A stretch of DNA of 64,000 nucleotides from Bursaphelenchus xylophilus (GCA_904066235.2 CAJFCV020000002.1:5890001-5954000); one strand, 5' to 3'; shown: positions 10,939 through 22,640, counted from the stretch's first letter. A program made the numbers and translations. Notes: generated by a model from the letters alone, not told the origin.

Positions 10939-13900
10939 ATGGACACCTCAGCCCAGTCTTCTTCCTCCAATCCCAACTTCTCGCAGGCATCCAGTCCAGT
11001 CACACCCGAGAGGCAATCTATGAACGGATCGCAACCCGCATTAAACGGAAGTCTCAGTGACCTCAATCAACAAAAACTACAAAGTTAGTCCGTTTTGTAA
11101 CACATGTTTACAATAGATGTTATCTGGGAATGATTTCACAGAGTTGGGTTCTCTGTCCCTTGTCACACACCCTCGTGACTCTTATCATTTCTTCCCAATG
11201 TCGTTTCTCAAACAGTTAACTCTTCAAACTGCTCGTACGTCTTTTTCTTTCCTTGAAAATACGATCTTTAGGAAGAAAATCTGACTTAAACTTCATAAAA
11301 GTGCTCTAACTTCTAGCATGCCTATTTCTTCAGGAGTAAAGTCGCTAGAAACCTGTCGAGTATGTGGAGATGGGCCAGCACGAATGCATTATGGAGTTCC
11401 AACGTGTTTTGGGTGTAAGGGATTCTTCCGACGAACGTTAAAACGAACGAAAGAATACACTTGCAGGTACAATGGCAACTGCATTGTTGACCGATGTAAG
11501 TATGACAGCAAATTACGTTACCAGGGGCGTAGCTGACCAGAAAAGTTCTAGGGGGGAGGTCGTCTGGGGGGATCTCGTCTATGCATGTAAAAAATTTACA
11601 AAATCCTTGCTCCCCCCCTTACCACCTTTTTCTATTTTTTTCTACGACCCCGGCCTGGGGGGCCATTACAATTAAAGTAAATTAACAGTGGTGCTTTAGA
11701 CGAACGAAACTCATGCCGATACTGTCGATTCAAACGATGTTTGGAGGTCGGGATGGACCCCAAAGGTAGACATAATAATTGCTTTGTTGATGATTATTCG
11801 TTTTGTTACACAACTCCGTCGTTTAGCTGTCCGTCCAGATCGCGATGCGGCAGGCCGAACTCATCCTATCAGACACCGCCGAAGTCGGATGTCAATGGAT
11901 CAAGACGATGACGAGGAAGAGGAAACAACTGCTGAATGGATTCGAAAGTTGCCAGTTGACATGAGGACTCTTCTCATGCAGGTTATGAACATCGACCTTA
12001 TGGTTCAAGGCGGTGATACCCATGCCGATCCCTTAAGTGTATATCCACTCCAAATCGGATCACTGCGTCAAATCCTCGAAGATCCGACGACCTTGGATGG
12101 CAAAAGAATAGAAGTACGGATAATCTTTATGTCTAATAATATCATCTAGATGAGATACGAGCCTTATCGCCGAGTACTTCCAGAAGAGATGGTGGTCGTC
12201 GCCCATAGGAGGTTGATCGAAGTCATCGATACAGTCGACCATCTCGCACAATTAATGGATCTTCACAATATCGACGACAAAGTAATATAAATATTTACTA
12301 GAAAGCATTACCCGAAAAATTCAAAAGAATGAGTATTACCATTAAGATATGATTACAGCTTGCCCTTGTAAAGTCCGCGTATGCTCCACTGGCTTTATTT
12401 TCAACTGTCTCGATGACTGCTAGGACAACCAAAGATCGCGATACATTCTGCTTATGTTGTTGTGGATACATTGCCCGGGGAATGTCTCTGAAACAATACG
12501 ACGCCCCATAGTAAGTCGGAATTATAAAGCGTCAAATTTGAATGCTTAGTCATTTCACAAATCGTATTGTCGACCGAGCCCTGGATGAACTGGTAGAACC
12601 CTTCAGAGCATTCAACTTTAAGGAACAAGAAGTCGCCTTAATGAAGGCGATTGTTACCCTAAATCCTCGTAAGTTATTTGCAACTACAGGGTGTCCAGAA
12701 AAAGCGACCCTAACTTTTTGCTTAAAACCACCCTAACGTTTTCCCTGCCCAAATAGGTCTGAAATCGAGTTCCTCTGTATGACATTCAAAAATACATGCT
12801 AATCAATCGATAAAGTCATAAAAAAATACTAGGACAGCAAAACACGGCGAATTCCGCAAAAAATTATATCCAATATTGCAAAATTGGCTGACTAGCCAAG
12901 GGGGTTACTCTGTGTTCACACCGAAAATTCAATAGTACGACGCGCGCCATAAAGTCCGTAGAATTTTGCATGGTGCATTCGTTTCTTTTCCTTTTTCTCT
13001 GGTCAACCTGTACAAGTCGGCTTTTAAAAATGTCGTTAGCAAAGTCGTTCTTTAGATCTTCGTACACTTTCCACCGAAGGTTCAGAACAAGTAGCAGATC
13101 TACGTGACAGAATTCAAGAAACCCTTTACAACGTTGTCAGAGAATCCCATCCTAAAGAGGTCGCTTCATCACGTTTTGGCAATCTCCTTCTTTTTCTCCC
13201 AACCATTATGCTACTCGGAAACACAATGTATGAGAACCTCCAATTCCTTCAATCATTCAGTAATCGGAAGGTGGATCCCTTATTAGCAGAACTTCTGGAT
13301 AACCTTGATCCTGTTCAGGACAATGGTGCAAACCCAGAAGATTTCTTAAACATATCCTCGTCAGAATATGGATCTCGAATGAGTCATTCACAGTCCAATT
13401 CGTCAATTTCTTCAATGGGAAGTCACGAAGAATTTAATGGCGTAATGTTAACCGAACAATATTACACACGGTAAGCCGGTCTCGACTAAAAAATAGATAA
13501 ATCTCAGACGCCAATCAGCAGACCCCTGCTTTCCGGCTCCTTCTGGTTCCAACCAAGCCAACCCAAGTACATCCAATTCCAATTCAGCCCCAGCCCTTGA
13601 CCAGCCTCAAGACTCTGATCCCGATTACAATGTAACTCTTACCGCCGAGACCTTTTCTGGGATGAGACAAGCTATAGCACAGTCCATGGAGGTTGACACC
13701 GACCAGCCCACCAATGGAGAGCAGTTCAATCGGTCTAAACCTCACTTTTACCTTGAGCCATTCTCTCAGCCAAGCAACTTTGTTCAACCACAACAACAAT
13801 TCCAAGTAGGATCCAAGCACATATTCACTGTGGAGACGGCGAAACAACTGAGCAATTACAATAGTCAAACGACAACAGTATTCTCGAATGGGTCCCTCAC

Positions 13901-13997
13901 CGAGCCCGCCCAGCCCTCACTCTCCAAATCTCAGTCTTATCCTTACTTTTATCAGTTCCCCAACAATGTCAACTTTCAGAACTATAACGGTCAATGA
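10939..13997 (+). CDS. Nuclear hormone receptor, HNF4-like layout
   Basis: A ligand-regulated or orphan transcription factor of the expanded nematode NHR family. Nine exons: 10939-11083, 11334-11495, 11700-11765, 11827-12113, 12150-12281, 12359-12510, 12550-12668, 13056-13470 and 13508-13997; 655 aa. A Ser-rich N-terminus of about 55 residues precedes a two-finger DNA-binding domain from Cys56 (CRVCGDGPARMHYGVPTCFG), with second finger CRYNGNCIVD...CRYCRFKRCLEVGMDPK and the extension AVRPDRD. The P-box reads CFGCKG where CEGCKG or CDGCKG is usual. A ligand-binding domain follows, ending near LLFLPTIMLLGNTMYENLQF. The last 180 residues are Ser/Gln/Asn-rich. The start is the first in-frame ATG after an acceptor-like site. 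Two introns carry repeats (11520-11690 and 12685-13012). The gene is convergent with the TMEM53-like gene 149 bp downstream. Confidence 0.93.
11520..11692. repeat. Short repeat in nuclear receptor intron 2
   Basis: A sequence starting caggggcgtagctgaccag, with G-runs (ggggggag, ggggggatc) and a C-run (ccccccc) towards the other end. It is unlike flanking intron sequence. The ggggcgta/ggggggg pattern recurs weakly near 38583-38612, so it is probably a fragment of an interspersed element. Confidence 0.45.
12685..13012. repeat. Mariner-type MITE in nuclear receptor intron 7
   Basis: The left end reads TA-cagggtgtccagaaaaagcg. The right end is the imperfect complement (cctttttctctggtcaacctg-TA). 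Both ends abut TA, the target duplication of Tc1/mariner elements. About 330 bp, no transposase. It makes up nearly all of the 387-bp intron. Confidence 0.7.
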
Positions 13998-14146
13998 GGA
14001 TTCTCCTCTTGGCTGATTCTTAATAAATTATTTTAGATACCTCATCGAGATCGTTTATTTTAATAAAGCGAGTTTGTCGTCGTTTAAAGCCATTGAACAA
14101 CGGGTATTGATCCAGTAAAATAAGTGAAAGAGAATGACTTAAGGGC

Positions 14147-15173
14147 CTACTTGAGGATGCCCCGAATGAATGTTACGCACTTGTCTACATAAGGCTCGCG
14201 ATCATCTTTCAAATGACTGCAATGACCAGCATTTGGCCACGTTAATTCATCTACAACAACTCCTTGATTCCTCTGAAGACTCTGAAACTCCCTAATAGAA
14301 GAAGGCAAACATATTGGATCGTTTTCAGAGTAGAAATATAACTGCCTTTTAGGCAAATCAGTGAAAGACGTCAGCATAAAGTATGCAAATTGAGTCTCAT
14401 AAACGTTTGGCTTAACCAATGAAGTGGCATAACAGCAGAACCTGTGTACCGACAAGAAGGACGTCGTTGCTACTTTCACTGCCATTTTTAGTCCCCAAGC
14501 TTTGTGCCCCATACTCAACGCTTCCGCAACATGCCATGGCATTACATTTGCTGGAGAGCTACAATGTAAGTAAAGTGATCACCACAATGTCAGTAATGTC
14601 ATAGCCCATAGTATTTCACCACGGTCTAGTCGTTGAGTAAACTCACCTATCAAAGATAACGCCCTTTACCCGCGCTTTTATGCTCTCACCGTCAGCAACT
14701 TCCGCCAGTAACCTCCATAACATTGCAAACAAAGAACAACCATTCATACTGAAGTTGTGTATGAATATTGGCCTCCCTTCTGTCTTATCCAATTGAAGAA
14801 GCTGTTCGTATAGCGTCAAAGCATATCGTTGATAACCGCCAAAGTGATAAACCTCCTTTATTGGTACAGTATATCGCGCAACCATGTAACTAAAAATAAA
14901 GATAAGAGGAAATGATACTTGGTAAGCTTACCCTTCGTCTACGTAGAATTCTGAATATTTGGAAAGATTCTTATCTGTTGCGTTAGCCCAACCAGTCAGG
15001 ATAATTAATGGTGCTTGAGAATCGATGTCATCTTTATGTACCACCGTAATGCCTTCCTTGATCTCCTTATTTGGTTCATTTTCCAGTCGGAAATTGGAAT
15101 TATCTCTTTTGATGTCTGCTAATCCTAATCCAGAAGACAAGTTGTCGGTTTCTGGTTTCACCGTGGCGGTCAT
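14147..15173 (-). CDS. TMEM53-family (DUF829) alpha/beta-hydrolase-like protein
   Basis: Member of the TMEM53/DUF829 family, found at the ER and nuclear envelope in vertebrates. Three exons: 15173-14932, 14889-14647 and 14558-14147; 298 aa. Residues near 60 read PLIILTGWANATDKNL, the family's opening strand and loop. The nucleophile-elbow region is FIHNFSMNGCS. IFDSSPANVMPWH follows, then YFYSENDP with an acidic residue and NAGHCSHLKDD with the His. These are the positions of a Ser-Asp-His triad, although catalysis by the family is unproven. The start ATG follows an acceptor (tttttgcag) with no spacer, typical of a trans-spliced leader addition site. Confidence 0.9.
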
Positions 15174-15499
15174 CTGCAAAAATTGTCGAATTATTACGGT
15201 TCACAAAAAAGGAAACGCACAACATTCCGAATTATGCATTTTTGACGCCGACCAGCTGTAGATCAAAAATCTGACTAGAAACTTTGTTGCGGAGGTCATT
15301 ACGAACAATCGTGCAAAAACAGCCTCTCAGGACCCCCACGGTGAAAGTTATAACGGTTACAGTATGGAACCCACGTATGCCCAATCTTGTGAAATACTGT
15401 AAACTATGATGAAAGATGGCTCTATATGGCCTTTGTGAGCTACTGGTAACGAGAGACACAATTTTAAGTTTTCGCTATACTAATACATACAGGAAAGAG

Positions 15500-16178
15500 T
15501 AAGCATGGCTGCAAATCGGGCCAGCCCGGCCCGGGCCTGGAAAAGTTGGAAACCCCGGCCCGGTTTGGGCCGGAAAATTTTTGTACTAGGCCGGAAAGAA
15601 ACAAAGCAGGAAATGAAGGGAAAATTATGGCGCATTTTCGCAAAATGTAAAGAATAATTTAGCAAAACCTGTACATAGTGCAATTGCTGCTTGACTATTT
15701 TTATAAATTACTAAGTCGCCATAAATTGTCTTACCATATGGTTACAAAAAATCATAAAATTTTGTGTATAGTCACCCAAATTTTAGCAAAAATATTTTAT
15801 CACAGATCTTTTATCGGATTTGAAAAAACCTACAAGCGTACTACGTATTTTTGAAAATTTTTCCTTTTTCTCTTTTTGCCAGCGTATTAACTATGAGGTC
15901 GCACTTTAGAATTTCTGAAAATTTTTTCAAATTGACTTGAAAATCATTTTTTTATTTGAGCGAGTGGTAAATAAGGTCACTTTACTTTCGCTATCAGCAT
16001 TGTGTTCGAAAAAATGAAAAATCTATCGAAAAAGCTTATTTTTCCCCTTTTTTCCGGGCAAAACTCAGATTTCAAAAAAACCGGGCCGGCCCGGGCCTGA
16101 AAATCGAAGCCCGGGGTCGGGCCGAGAAATTAGTCGGCCCCTTAAAATTTTGGAAAGCCCGGCCCGGAGCCATGCCTA
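15500..16178. repeat. GC-rich-ended inverted-repeat element, TA-flanked
   Basis: The left end is TA-agcatggctgcaaatcgggcc; the right end is the complement (ggcccggagccatgcc-TA). Both subterminal regions are packed with GGCCCGGG-type blocks (for example 15520-15575 and 16081-16165), while the interior is AT-rich with no ORF. TA flanks suggest a Tc1/mariner-type or similar non-autonomous element. It lies in the gap between the TMEM53-like gene and sec-62. Confidence 0.8.
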
Positions 16179-16224
16179 GGAGAGAGGGTGAAAAGTTGGG
16201 GATATGGTTTCGAAAATTTTTATG

Positions 16225-17107
16225 TACAGGGTGGTTCAGCCGAAGCTTCCATCCTTATTTCAAGTATTTCTCCGCCTATAATGCACCAATTTTTATAAAA
16301 TTTATATCAAATTGAAGCTGAAGTTCCCCATTTTTTGTCCACCAAATATGACAGGCCCAAGTTCAAGGATACCCCCGTACTGACCTTTGACATTTTCATT
16401 CCAAATTTTGGAGCCCGAAATCGGTGAAAATTAGAAAATTTTTGGAATGATTTTCAATTGAGTTTCTCGGACTTGGAAAATTTTTGGATTTGCGGCAAAA
16501 ACAAAGTCGCCAAATTCAATGAAAATTTTTAAAAAAAGTAAGGTTCACAGAAGTAGCAAGTGCCTAAAAAGCATATTTCAATCCGGCGAGGCACCAAATC
16601 GAACGATTGAAAACGAAAGCTCTTTTCTCGGGCAATTCAGGCCTTACAACTCGTTATTTATCTTCAGGGTGGATTTCGTCATCCACATAGACAGTCTCGC
16701 CCATTTTTTCGTATTTTTTAAAATTTCGATTAACAAAGCCTGTTACCCCAGAACACAAGAGCAATGCCTTCAAGATTAATTAGGAGTATTCCGTTGACTG
16801 CGGTCAATTTTTTCAGCAACTTCTGAATGTCATATTTAGCCAAAGACTCGAATATTTTCCAAGTACGAAAACTTAATTGAAAATCATTGCAAAAATTTTC
16901 TGTTTCACCGATTTCGGGCTCTAAAATTTGGAATGAATATGTCAAAGGTCAGTACGGGGGTATCCTTGAACTTGGGCCTGTCATATTTGGTGGACAAAAA
17001 ATGGAGAACTTCAGCTTCAATTTGATATAAATTTTATAAAAAATGGTGCATTATCGGCGGAGAAATACTTGAAATAAGGATGGAAGCTTCGGCTGAACCA
17101 CCCTGTA
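16225..17107. repeat. Long-TIR mariner-type foldback element, about 880 bp
   Basis: The left end is TA-cagggtggttcagccgaagc; the right end is its exact complement followed by TA. The inverted repeat continues inward for well over 200 bp with few mismatches (through ggcccaagttcaaggatacc on one side and its complement near 16955-16975). No transposase. The CAGGGTG end matches the style of the other mariner-like elements in the window. Confidence 0.92.
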
Positions 17108-17109
17108 GT

Positions 17110-17790
17110 TCATCGATTCGGTCCGAACAGTGCACTTGGGTGAATTGTGCATCTGGGCGAACAGTGCACCTAGGCGAACAGTGCGACTAGGCGGACAGTG
17201 CACCTTGAAAAACGTTTTGAACGAAATTCGAAAGGTTTTCGCTTCGGGACAGGGGAAAAGGAATTTTTTGGAAAATTTGAACAAAATTTGAAAAGTTTTC
17301 GCTTCAGGAAAGGGAAAAATTTTTTTTTGGAAAATTCGAATAAAATTTGAAAGGTTTTCGCTTCGAGACAGGCAAAAAATAACTTCTTGTTTGTGAAAGG
17401 CTAAATATGACATCTATATTTCACAAACAAAAAAATCAGTCAAAACATCTTTATCCCCCTTGCCATACTTATATTTTTACAACAAAAAGTCAGTAAAAAC
17501 GGCTTACCTTGATCCCCTCTCGTTATATTTTTCTTTTCACAAAAAAAAATCGGTCAAAAGAACTTGCCTTGATCTACCCTTGCCATATTTACCTTTTCAC
17601 AACCCAAAAATTCTTTCTTCCTTTCCCCGAAGCGAAAACCTTTCAAATTTCGTTCAATCATTCACGAAAAATTCTTTTTTGCCTGTCTCAAAGCGAAAAC
17701 ATTTCAAACTTTGTTCAAATTTTTCAAAAAATTCCTTTTTGCCTGTCCCGAAACGAAAACCTTTCAAATTTGCACAATTCGCAAGGGTGC
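17110..17790. repeat. Foldback built of diverged tandem repeats
   Basis: At 17120-17210 there are about five copies of a roughly 18-bp unit around gaacagtgca/ggcgaacag. Then come three copies of a roughly 60-bp unit built on gaaaggttttcgcttcggga with aggcaaaaa or gggaaaag. Near 17400-17620 there are about four copies of another roughly 60-bp unit (ttcacaa, cagtcaaaa, ttgatcccc, tgccatat). From 17625 three copies of the complement of the first 60-bp unit follow (gaagcgaaaacctttcaaat). The outer blocks can pair as a hairpin. Confidence 0.8.
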
Positions 17791-17799
17791 TCTGAAAGG

Positions 17800-17868
17800 A
17801 TGGTTTCTAATTTGCAGTTCGTTGCAAAAAATTTATAAGAGTTATGTCAACTGGGGTACTAAGTCACC
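17800..17868 (+). repeat. Interspersed repeat fragment, also at 35572-35640
   Basis: The stretch ggtttctaatttgcagttcg ... agttatgtcaactggggtac is nearly the same as 35577-35640 (ggtttctaatttacaggtcg ... gttatgtcaactgggggtac). The 35-kb copy continues into sequence shared, inverted, with 27418-27572. These are three pieces of one repeat family. Confidence 0.75.
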
Positions 17869-18428
17869 AGGTTAATGTAATTTCTAAAAAATGGCCTGAC
17901 TTTTACAGCTCTGAACCAGCGAAAGTGTAGATAGAAGCGAAAAAAGACTATATAAGGGCATGGTCTAACATATTTTTTCGTATAAAGCGAAACTATAATA
18001 AAGCAAACAACATTTAAAGTTACCAACATTCCATGTACATCTACAAGGACGTAGCTGCGAGGCCTCACTGGGTAATTTTGCAGCTATGATAGTTAAACTA
18101 TGCACTACGTAACGTTACTAATTCCGTATGTACGAACGTGCGTACGTTTTTTCACGGAGTTTTCCAATTTTTTGTTTTCTCCTGCCACGATATCCCTGAG
18201 AAATAAGGTTGACTACACCGACTCTCTTTCTGTTGGAATTTTTACGTCTACCGCGTGCACGGCTGACTCGTCAGTCGGTTATAGAAAGATTCTAGACGTT
18301 TTCGTGATGATGTATTTTTGATCCCAAATTTGCTTATGATATCTTACGAGAGATTTTAACTTTTATAAAAGTCCTATATTTCTTCTCATTTTTTTAATTT
18401 TTCAGGCACGATTTGGGCTTTTGATACG
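17869..18428. other. Upstream region of sec-62
   Basis: No gene seen. It holds the likely promoter of sec-62. An acceptor-like aatttttcag ends at about 18405, 24 bp before the ATG, and is the probable trans-splice or 5' UTR splice site. Confidence 0.4.
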
Positions 18429-21161
18429 ATGACCGATCGAAGGAACAAGAAATTCCGAAAAGTACGTTACTTTATTTGCTATTGTTATTGTTCAGGACCA
18501 ACTGGACTCCAATAAACTATCCAAGGAGCAGGAAGCATGGGCCAATTTTGTAAGGTTTAACTGTCCGTGCAAGAAGTCCACGTTTGAAGGAAACGAAGTG
18601 GAGTATTTTACCGGTATAGTGCCTTTGCAAAAATACGATTTTTGTTATTCCAGTATAGATTAAACGTAAAATTTTGTCAGGTCAGAAAGCCATTGACACC
18701 CTTGTCGATTCAAAGAAGTTTGGGGCTAGCTCGAAAGAGCCAAAATTTTCGACTCGTGAACAAGCTGCGGCTTTCTTGAAAGTGCTCCTAGAGCGTGGAT
18801 ATTTCTTCAGGGCCAAGGTATTGGTTCCTAGACCAAAGCCTCGTCCAGGAGCGAATCAGGATACGAAGGACTCCCCAAGGGTTAGAAGATTAAAGGAAGA
18901 AAAAGAAAAGGCAGAGGAAAGTGCCAGGGATAATGAAACGGCAAACGAGTCATCGGCTGAGCAAAAGAAGGTATGTTAATGTGGACATAAATCTATGTTT
19001 CCAATTTGTGTTCACTTTACTATTTTATAGAATGATGAACGGAGAAAGAAGAAGATCAAATTGATCGTTCATGAAAGCCAGTATTTAAATGATGACTCGG
19101 ATGTGTATGTGTGGATATACGATCCAACGCCGTTATACAAGAAGGTTATTGGAATTTTGATAAGTAGGCGTCCTTCTTCCAAAAATGATTTCTCTTTAGT
19201 TCTTGGGGTTATTGCCGGATGTCTCTTCCCACTTTGGCCGGACTGGACCAAGCTCTCTGTGTATTATATATCCATGGCTGGTATCATTTTCTTTGCTGTT
19301 ATTTTGGGTATTGGAATCGGTAAGTTGCCCATTCGAAACTTTTAATATGAATATTTTTAGCCCGCACTATTTTGTTTGGAGTAATATACGCCGTCACAAT
19401 GGGAAAACATCGTTTCTGGTTCTTACCTAATCTCTTGGCCGACGTTGGTTTCTTTGAATCATTCCAACCAGTTTATACATATGAATATGTGGACTCTGTA
19501 AACCAAAAGGATGTGAAGAAGGAGAAGAAGAAAGCAAAATCAAGCGGTGATGTAGAAACAAAGAAGGATAAACCTAAGAAAGACAAAGGTTAGTTGAAGA
19601 CTTTATGGTATCATATTAGGGACTATGTTTTATGTGCAAAAAGACTTCGCTGTCCGCAATTTGTATGTTACTCTTAAAGTAATGTATTTTACTCTTTCTT
19701 CCGTGTTATCCACGCTATAGGCACGCACTCATGGTGACATTGTATATAGTATCGGTGATTTAATATTTCGGCAAATACTTGCCACGTGGTTTTTAACGAA
19801 ACCAATATCATTTGAAAAAGCATAAAATAGTGTACAGCTGAAAAAATAGCAAAATTTCCGCCGTCACTTTATAAGGACTTGGAATTTCCACAGAGTTGTG
19901 TCCAGTTGGCCGGGTGGTGGTGGCCTCACTTCCTGCGCATAATGTCCTGGGTTCGACACTCTGCCCTGACATTTTTTTGTATATCATTTCTCCTGTATGC
20001 CACAAATCGATGATATCTTGCCATTTTTGAATAATTTTTGTTCCTTCACAGACAAAGTTTACGGGATTTTTTGAATTTGTTAAATTTGATGGTGATGAGA
20101 GGTCGAGATACGATTGATGTATACTGCCTATATTATCTTGTTTTCGTGACAAATAGAAAACTGTAAAGTCAGCCAAAAACGCTGTTTTTGACCCAGTGAA
20201 TCAACCGTTAGTAAAGCGGGGACATAAGAAATTTTCGATTTTGAGATTTTCGTTGCGAACGACCACGACCATCATATAAATTTATTTCCAAATCCTTTTT
20301 CTTCAATTTTCCCATTAACCTAGTTTCATTTACAATTTTTTGTAACTAACAGTAAGGGCGAATGGCGGCGATACGACTTTTCGGGTCAACGATACTATGG
20401 ATCGCGTCGGTTCGTCCTTTTATGCATGTGGGAGAGAGAAGGCTTAGTAGAAATTATAAGATCCGGGTGCAAGCATATCTTTTCACCTATTTTGTGGTAT
20501 TTTAAATCTACCAATAACATCTAGATAAAAGTTACGGATCTTCGTTTTTTGCCACAAATTTTGGTACTTTATATGTTACAATAATTCAGGATAAAGGGAA
20601 ATAACGTTTGTAATATGTCGAATAACTCTCATAACCGAGTATTAGCGAAGTCATAAAACGACTGTGGTAAACGTTTTTGGATACACTATTTTCGAAGCTC
20701 TTTCAAATGATACGTTTGGTTAAGAAACCAGGTGGCAAGTATATGCCGATCCCTTGTAGAGTATTAGAAGCATGTACACCTTTTATTCATGTTTTTCTAG
20801 TATAATAGAGGAGTGATTGTTACTTTAAACACCAACTGGTTTTTTCTTGGGTCCCTTCATTTGCCGACAGTGAGAAACGAGTCCTATTCGAATTTTAATA
20901 TAATTTTATTTAGAACGAAAAGAGGAGAAAAAGGTAGAAGAGGAAGAACAAACTTTAATTAATGACCGTGAGAACGAAGAAGCGGAGAAATATTCAAATC
21001 CGTCTTCAGAGGAATCAGACGATAAGGCCGAAGAGGATAATGAGACCGGTTCCAGTAGTGCCGTTGATGCAAGTCCAAATCCCGCTAAGAAAGACTTGAG
21101 AAAGCGTCGAAATGTCAGAAAAGCGGATGAGGATGACTTTGTTTTGGTCGACGGCGAATAG
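18429..21161 (+). CDS. sec-62: Sec62, ER translocon component
   Basis: Sec62 works with Sec61/Sec63 in post-translational import into the ER and in ER-phagy. Seven exons: 18429-18461, 18496-18613, 18681-18970, 19031-19163, 19200-19319, 19361-19588 and 20914-21161; 389 aa. The cytosolic N-terminus has WANFVRFNCPCKKST and the charged linker common to the family. YVWIYDPTPLYKKVIGIL leads into TM1 (GVIAGCLFPLWP), then TM2 (SVYYISMAGIIFFAVILGIG) and the conserved HRFWFLPNLLADVGFFESF. The C-terminal tail is acidic and ends in DDFVLVDGE, a plausible LC3-interacting type sequence, though that is inference. The last intron (1,325 bp) carries most of a repeat element (about 19720-20800). The gene is convergent with the SUZ-domain gene 234 bp downstream. 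Confidence 0.96.
19720..20800 (+). repeat. Composite inverted-repeat element, copy A (sec-62 intron)
   Basis: The left arm at 19765-19850 (ggcaaatacttgccacgtgg ... aatatcatttgaaaaagc) is the complement of the right arm at 20675-20755 (gctctttcaaatgatacg ... ggtggcaagtatatgccgat). Between them lie a tRNA-like segment (19893-19970) and an AT-rich core containing acgaccacgaccatcatata. The same order, inverted as a whole, forms the element at 41185-42583. The outermost ends are less clear here than in that copy. Confidence 0.8.
19893..20110 (+). repeat. tRNA-derived SINE-like segment, copy A
   Basis: gagttgtgtccagttggccgg contains an A-box-like TGGCCGGGTGG, and 45-50 bp on the B-box-like GGGTTCGACAC appears at about 19949-19959. 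This is the layout of a Leu/Ser-type tRNA head with a degenerate anticodon arm, so not a functional tRNA. The following 140 bp (ttgaataatttttgttcctt, cacagacaaag, ttttttgaatt) match the second copy, showing a common body. It sits inside composite element copy A. Confidence 0.65.
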
Positions 21162-21395
21162 ATAGCTTAATATGTCGTTTCCTAACCCATTCCATCCCTC
21201 GGTACCGTCACTAACGCACTTCCCTTATTTATTTTTCTAATCGTCATAGATCATAATTTAGATATCAAAGTTTTAAAATGCATTCAATTGGTTTATTTCT
21301 AATATGTAAATGTGGATACTATGAACAGAAACTGAAAATAAACCTCTCGAACACAATAATTTAAGATAAAACTCTGTAAACCAACGATATATTAC

Positions 21396-22640
21396 TCAGT
21401 TACTCCTTTTGGATGTTCCCGTGTTACGATTAATCTTCTGGCCATTCTGTCGTTTTGATGGCTGACTGAGATTACTCTTATTGTTTGGGGGCTGGATCTT
21501 GATATTCTTCAATGGTACCGGCTGAGCCGGGGGTATTCTTCCACCACCTGCAACTAAAGTAATATAAAGACCTTGTGAAAAAATACGACTTAAAAAACAG
21601 CATGCACATTACAAAATATAGCAAGGATTATAAGTATCCCATTCCTAAATCTAGACATACCGGTTTGATGTGGGAGTATGGAAGGCGGTGGAGGCAGCCA
21701 TGCCGTTGTTGAAGGACAATAGATACCTTGGCCAAGATTTGGTGGCGGATGGCCATAAGGAAGAGTGAGATCCATCGGGGGTGGTGGGGGCATCCAAGTA
21801 GGTGGAGGAACAAAAGGAGCTGGAGAGGGAAAGGGTTGACGATTGGTTTGACCAAACCCTGACGACACATTTGGATTGCCCCCATGCATCATCATCATAT
21901 GTGGATTCATTGGAGGTATCATTGAAGCCGAATGGTCCATTGGTCTGTGATAGAAATGCGTTTGTGGAGGAGGTATTTGCATGGGTTGTATGGGTCCAAC
22001 ATTACCTAAAGCATAAAATACATCGAACATAATGCCAACTTACTTTTCCGAGTATCCTCTGATAGCATTGGAACATGTGTGAGATGGTTTATGGGCTCGA
22101 CGATAACTCCATTGGCCTCTGTTGGACCACCTTTGGCACCATTCTCCGATTTCCCATTACTAACCGTAGACTCCTTGCTTGTTTCGGGTTTCTTCCCGTC
22201 TTCTCCATTAAATATTCGTTCTCTAATCTTGTCATAGTTGGCAATGCGCTCCTGCAACAAAAAGATAAATACTTTTACCTCCAAACTAAAAAAACGAAAG
22301 CTCACACACATACATCAAGAGTTAGTTTGGCCAATGCTTTAGACGCATCTTCAGATTCAGAAGTTCTTGATAATCTCGTTGGTTGTTCTCTTTTCAGTAA
22401 CCTCAATGGCTTCTGAATAATACTAAAAACAAAATTACTAGAAAATGCAGAAAAGTACCTTCCAATCCCTTGATCTATCGCTGGTTTTTCATCGTTTAAG
22501 CATTTCTCTTCCGCCGCCGCACTCTGCTGCTGTTGCTTGAGCATGGCCTGTTTTTGTTCGGCCAATTGAGAGACATGGTCTGATGGCAAAGATTCCCAAT
22601 CATCTACCACCCCATCATTGGTAGGGATAACCGAGGTCAT
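21396..22640 (-). CDS. SUZ-domain protein (SZRD1-like)
   Basis: SUZ domains bind RNA; the vertebrate relative is SZRD1. Five exons: 22640-22459, 22422-22314, 22251-22044, 22005-21661 and 21547-21396; 331 aa. Near the N-terminus is VVDDWESLPSD, matching the acidic DSWEEAADSGE-type start of SZRD1. Then KPLRLLKREQPTR and, across an exon junction, LAKLTLDERIANYDKIRERI form the SUZ core. A long Pro/Met/His-rich low-complexity region follows (PPPTWMPPPPPMDLT). The basic C-terminus PVPLKNIKIQPPNNKSN is SUZ-C-like. The start is the first ATG of the exon; a weaker upstream TTG frame was not used. The long Pro-rich insert makes it about twice the length of human SZRD1. Confidence 0.82.

Noticed and set aside
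17051..17838. Several 110-120-codon frames across the tandem foldback
   Set aside because: They translate tandem repeats in both directions (LSRSEN/PEAKTF patterns) and are repeat artefacts.
19893..19970. tRNA gene
   Set aside because: A- and B-box-like motifs are present but anticodon arm and acceptor stem pairing are not; it is better explained as a tRNA-derived repeat present in two copies.
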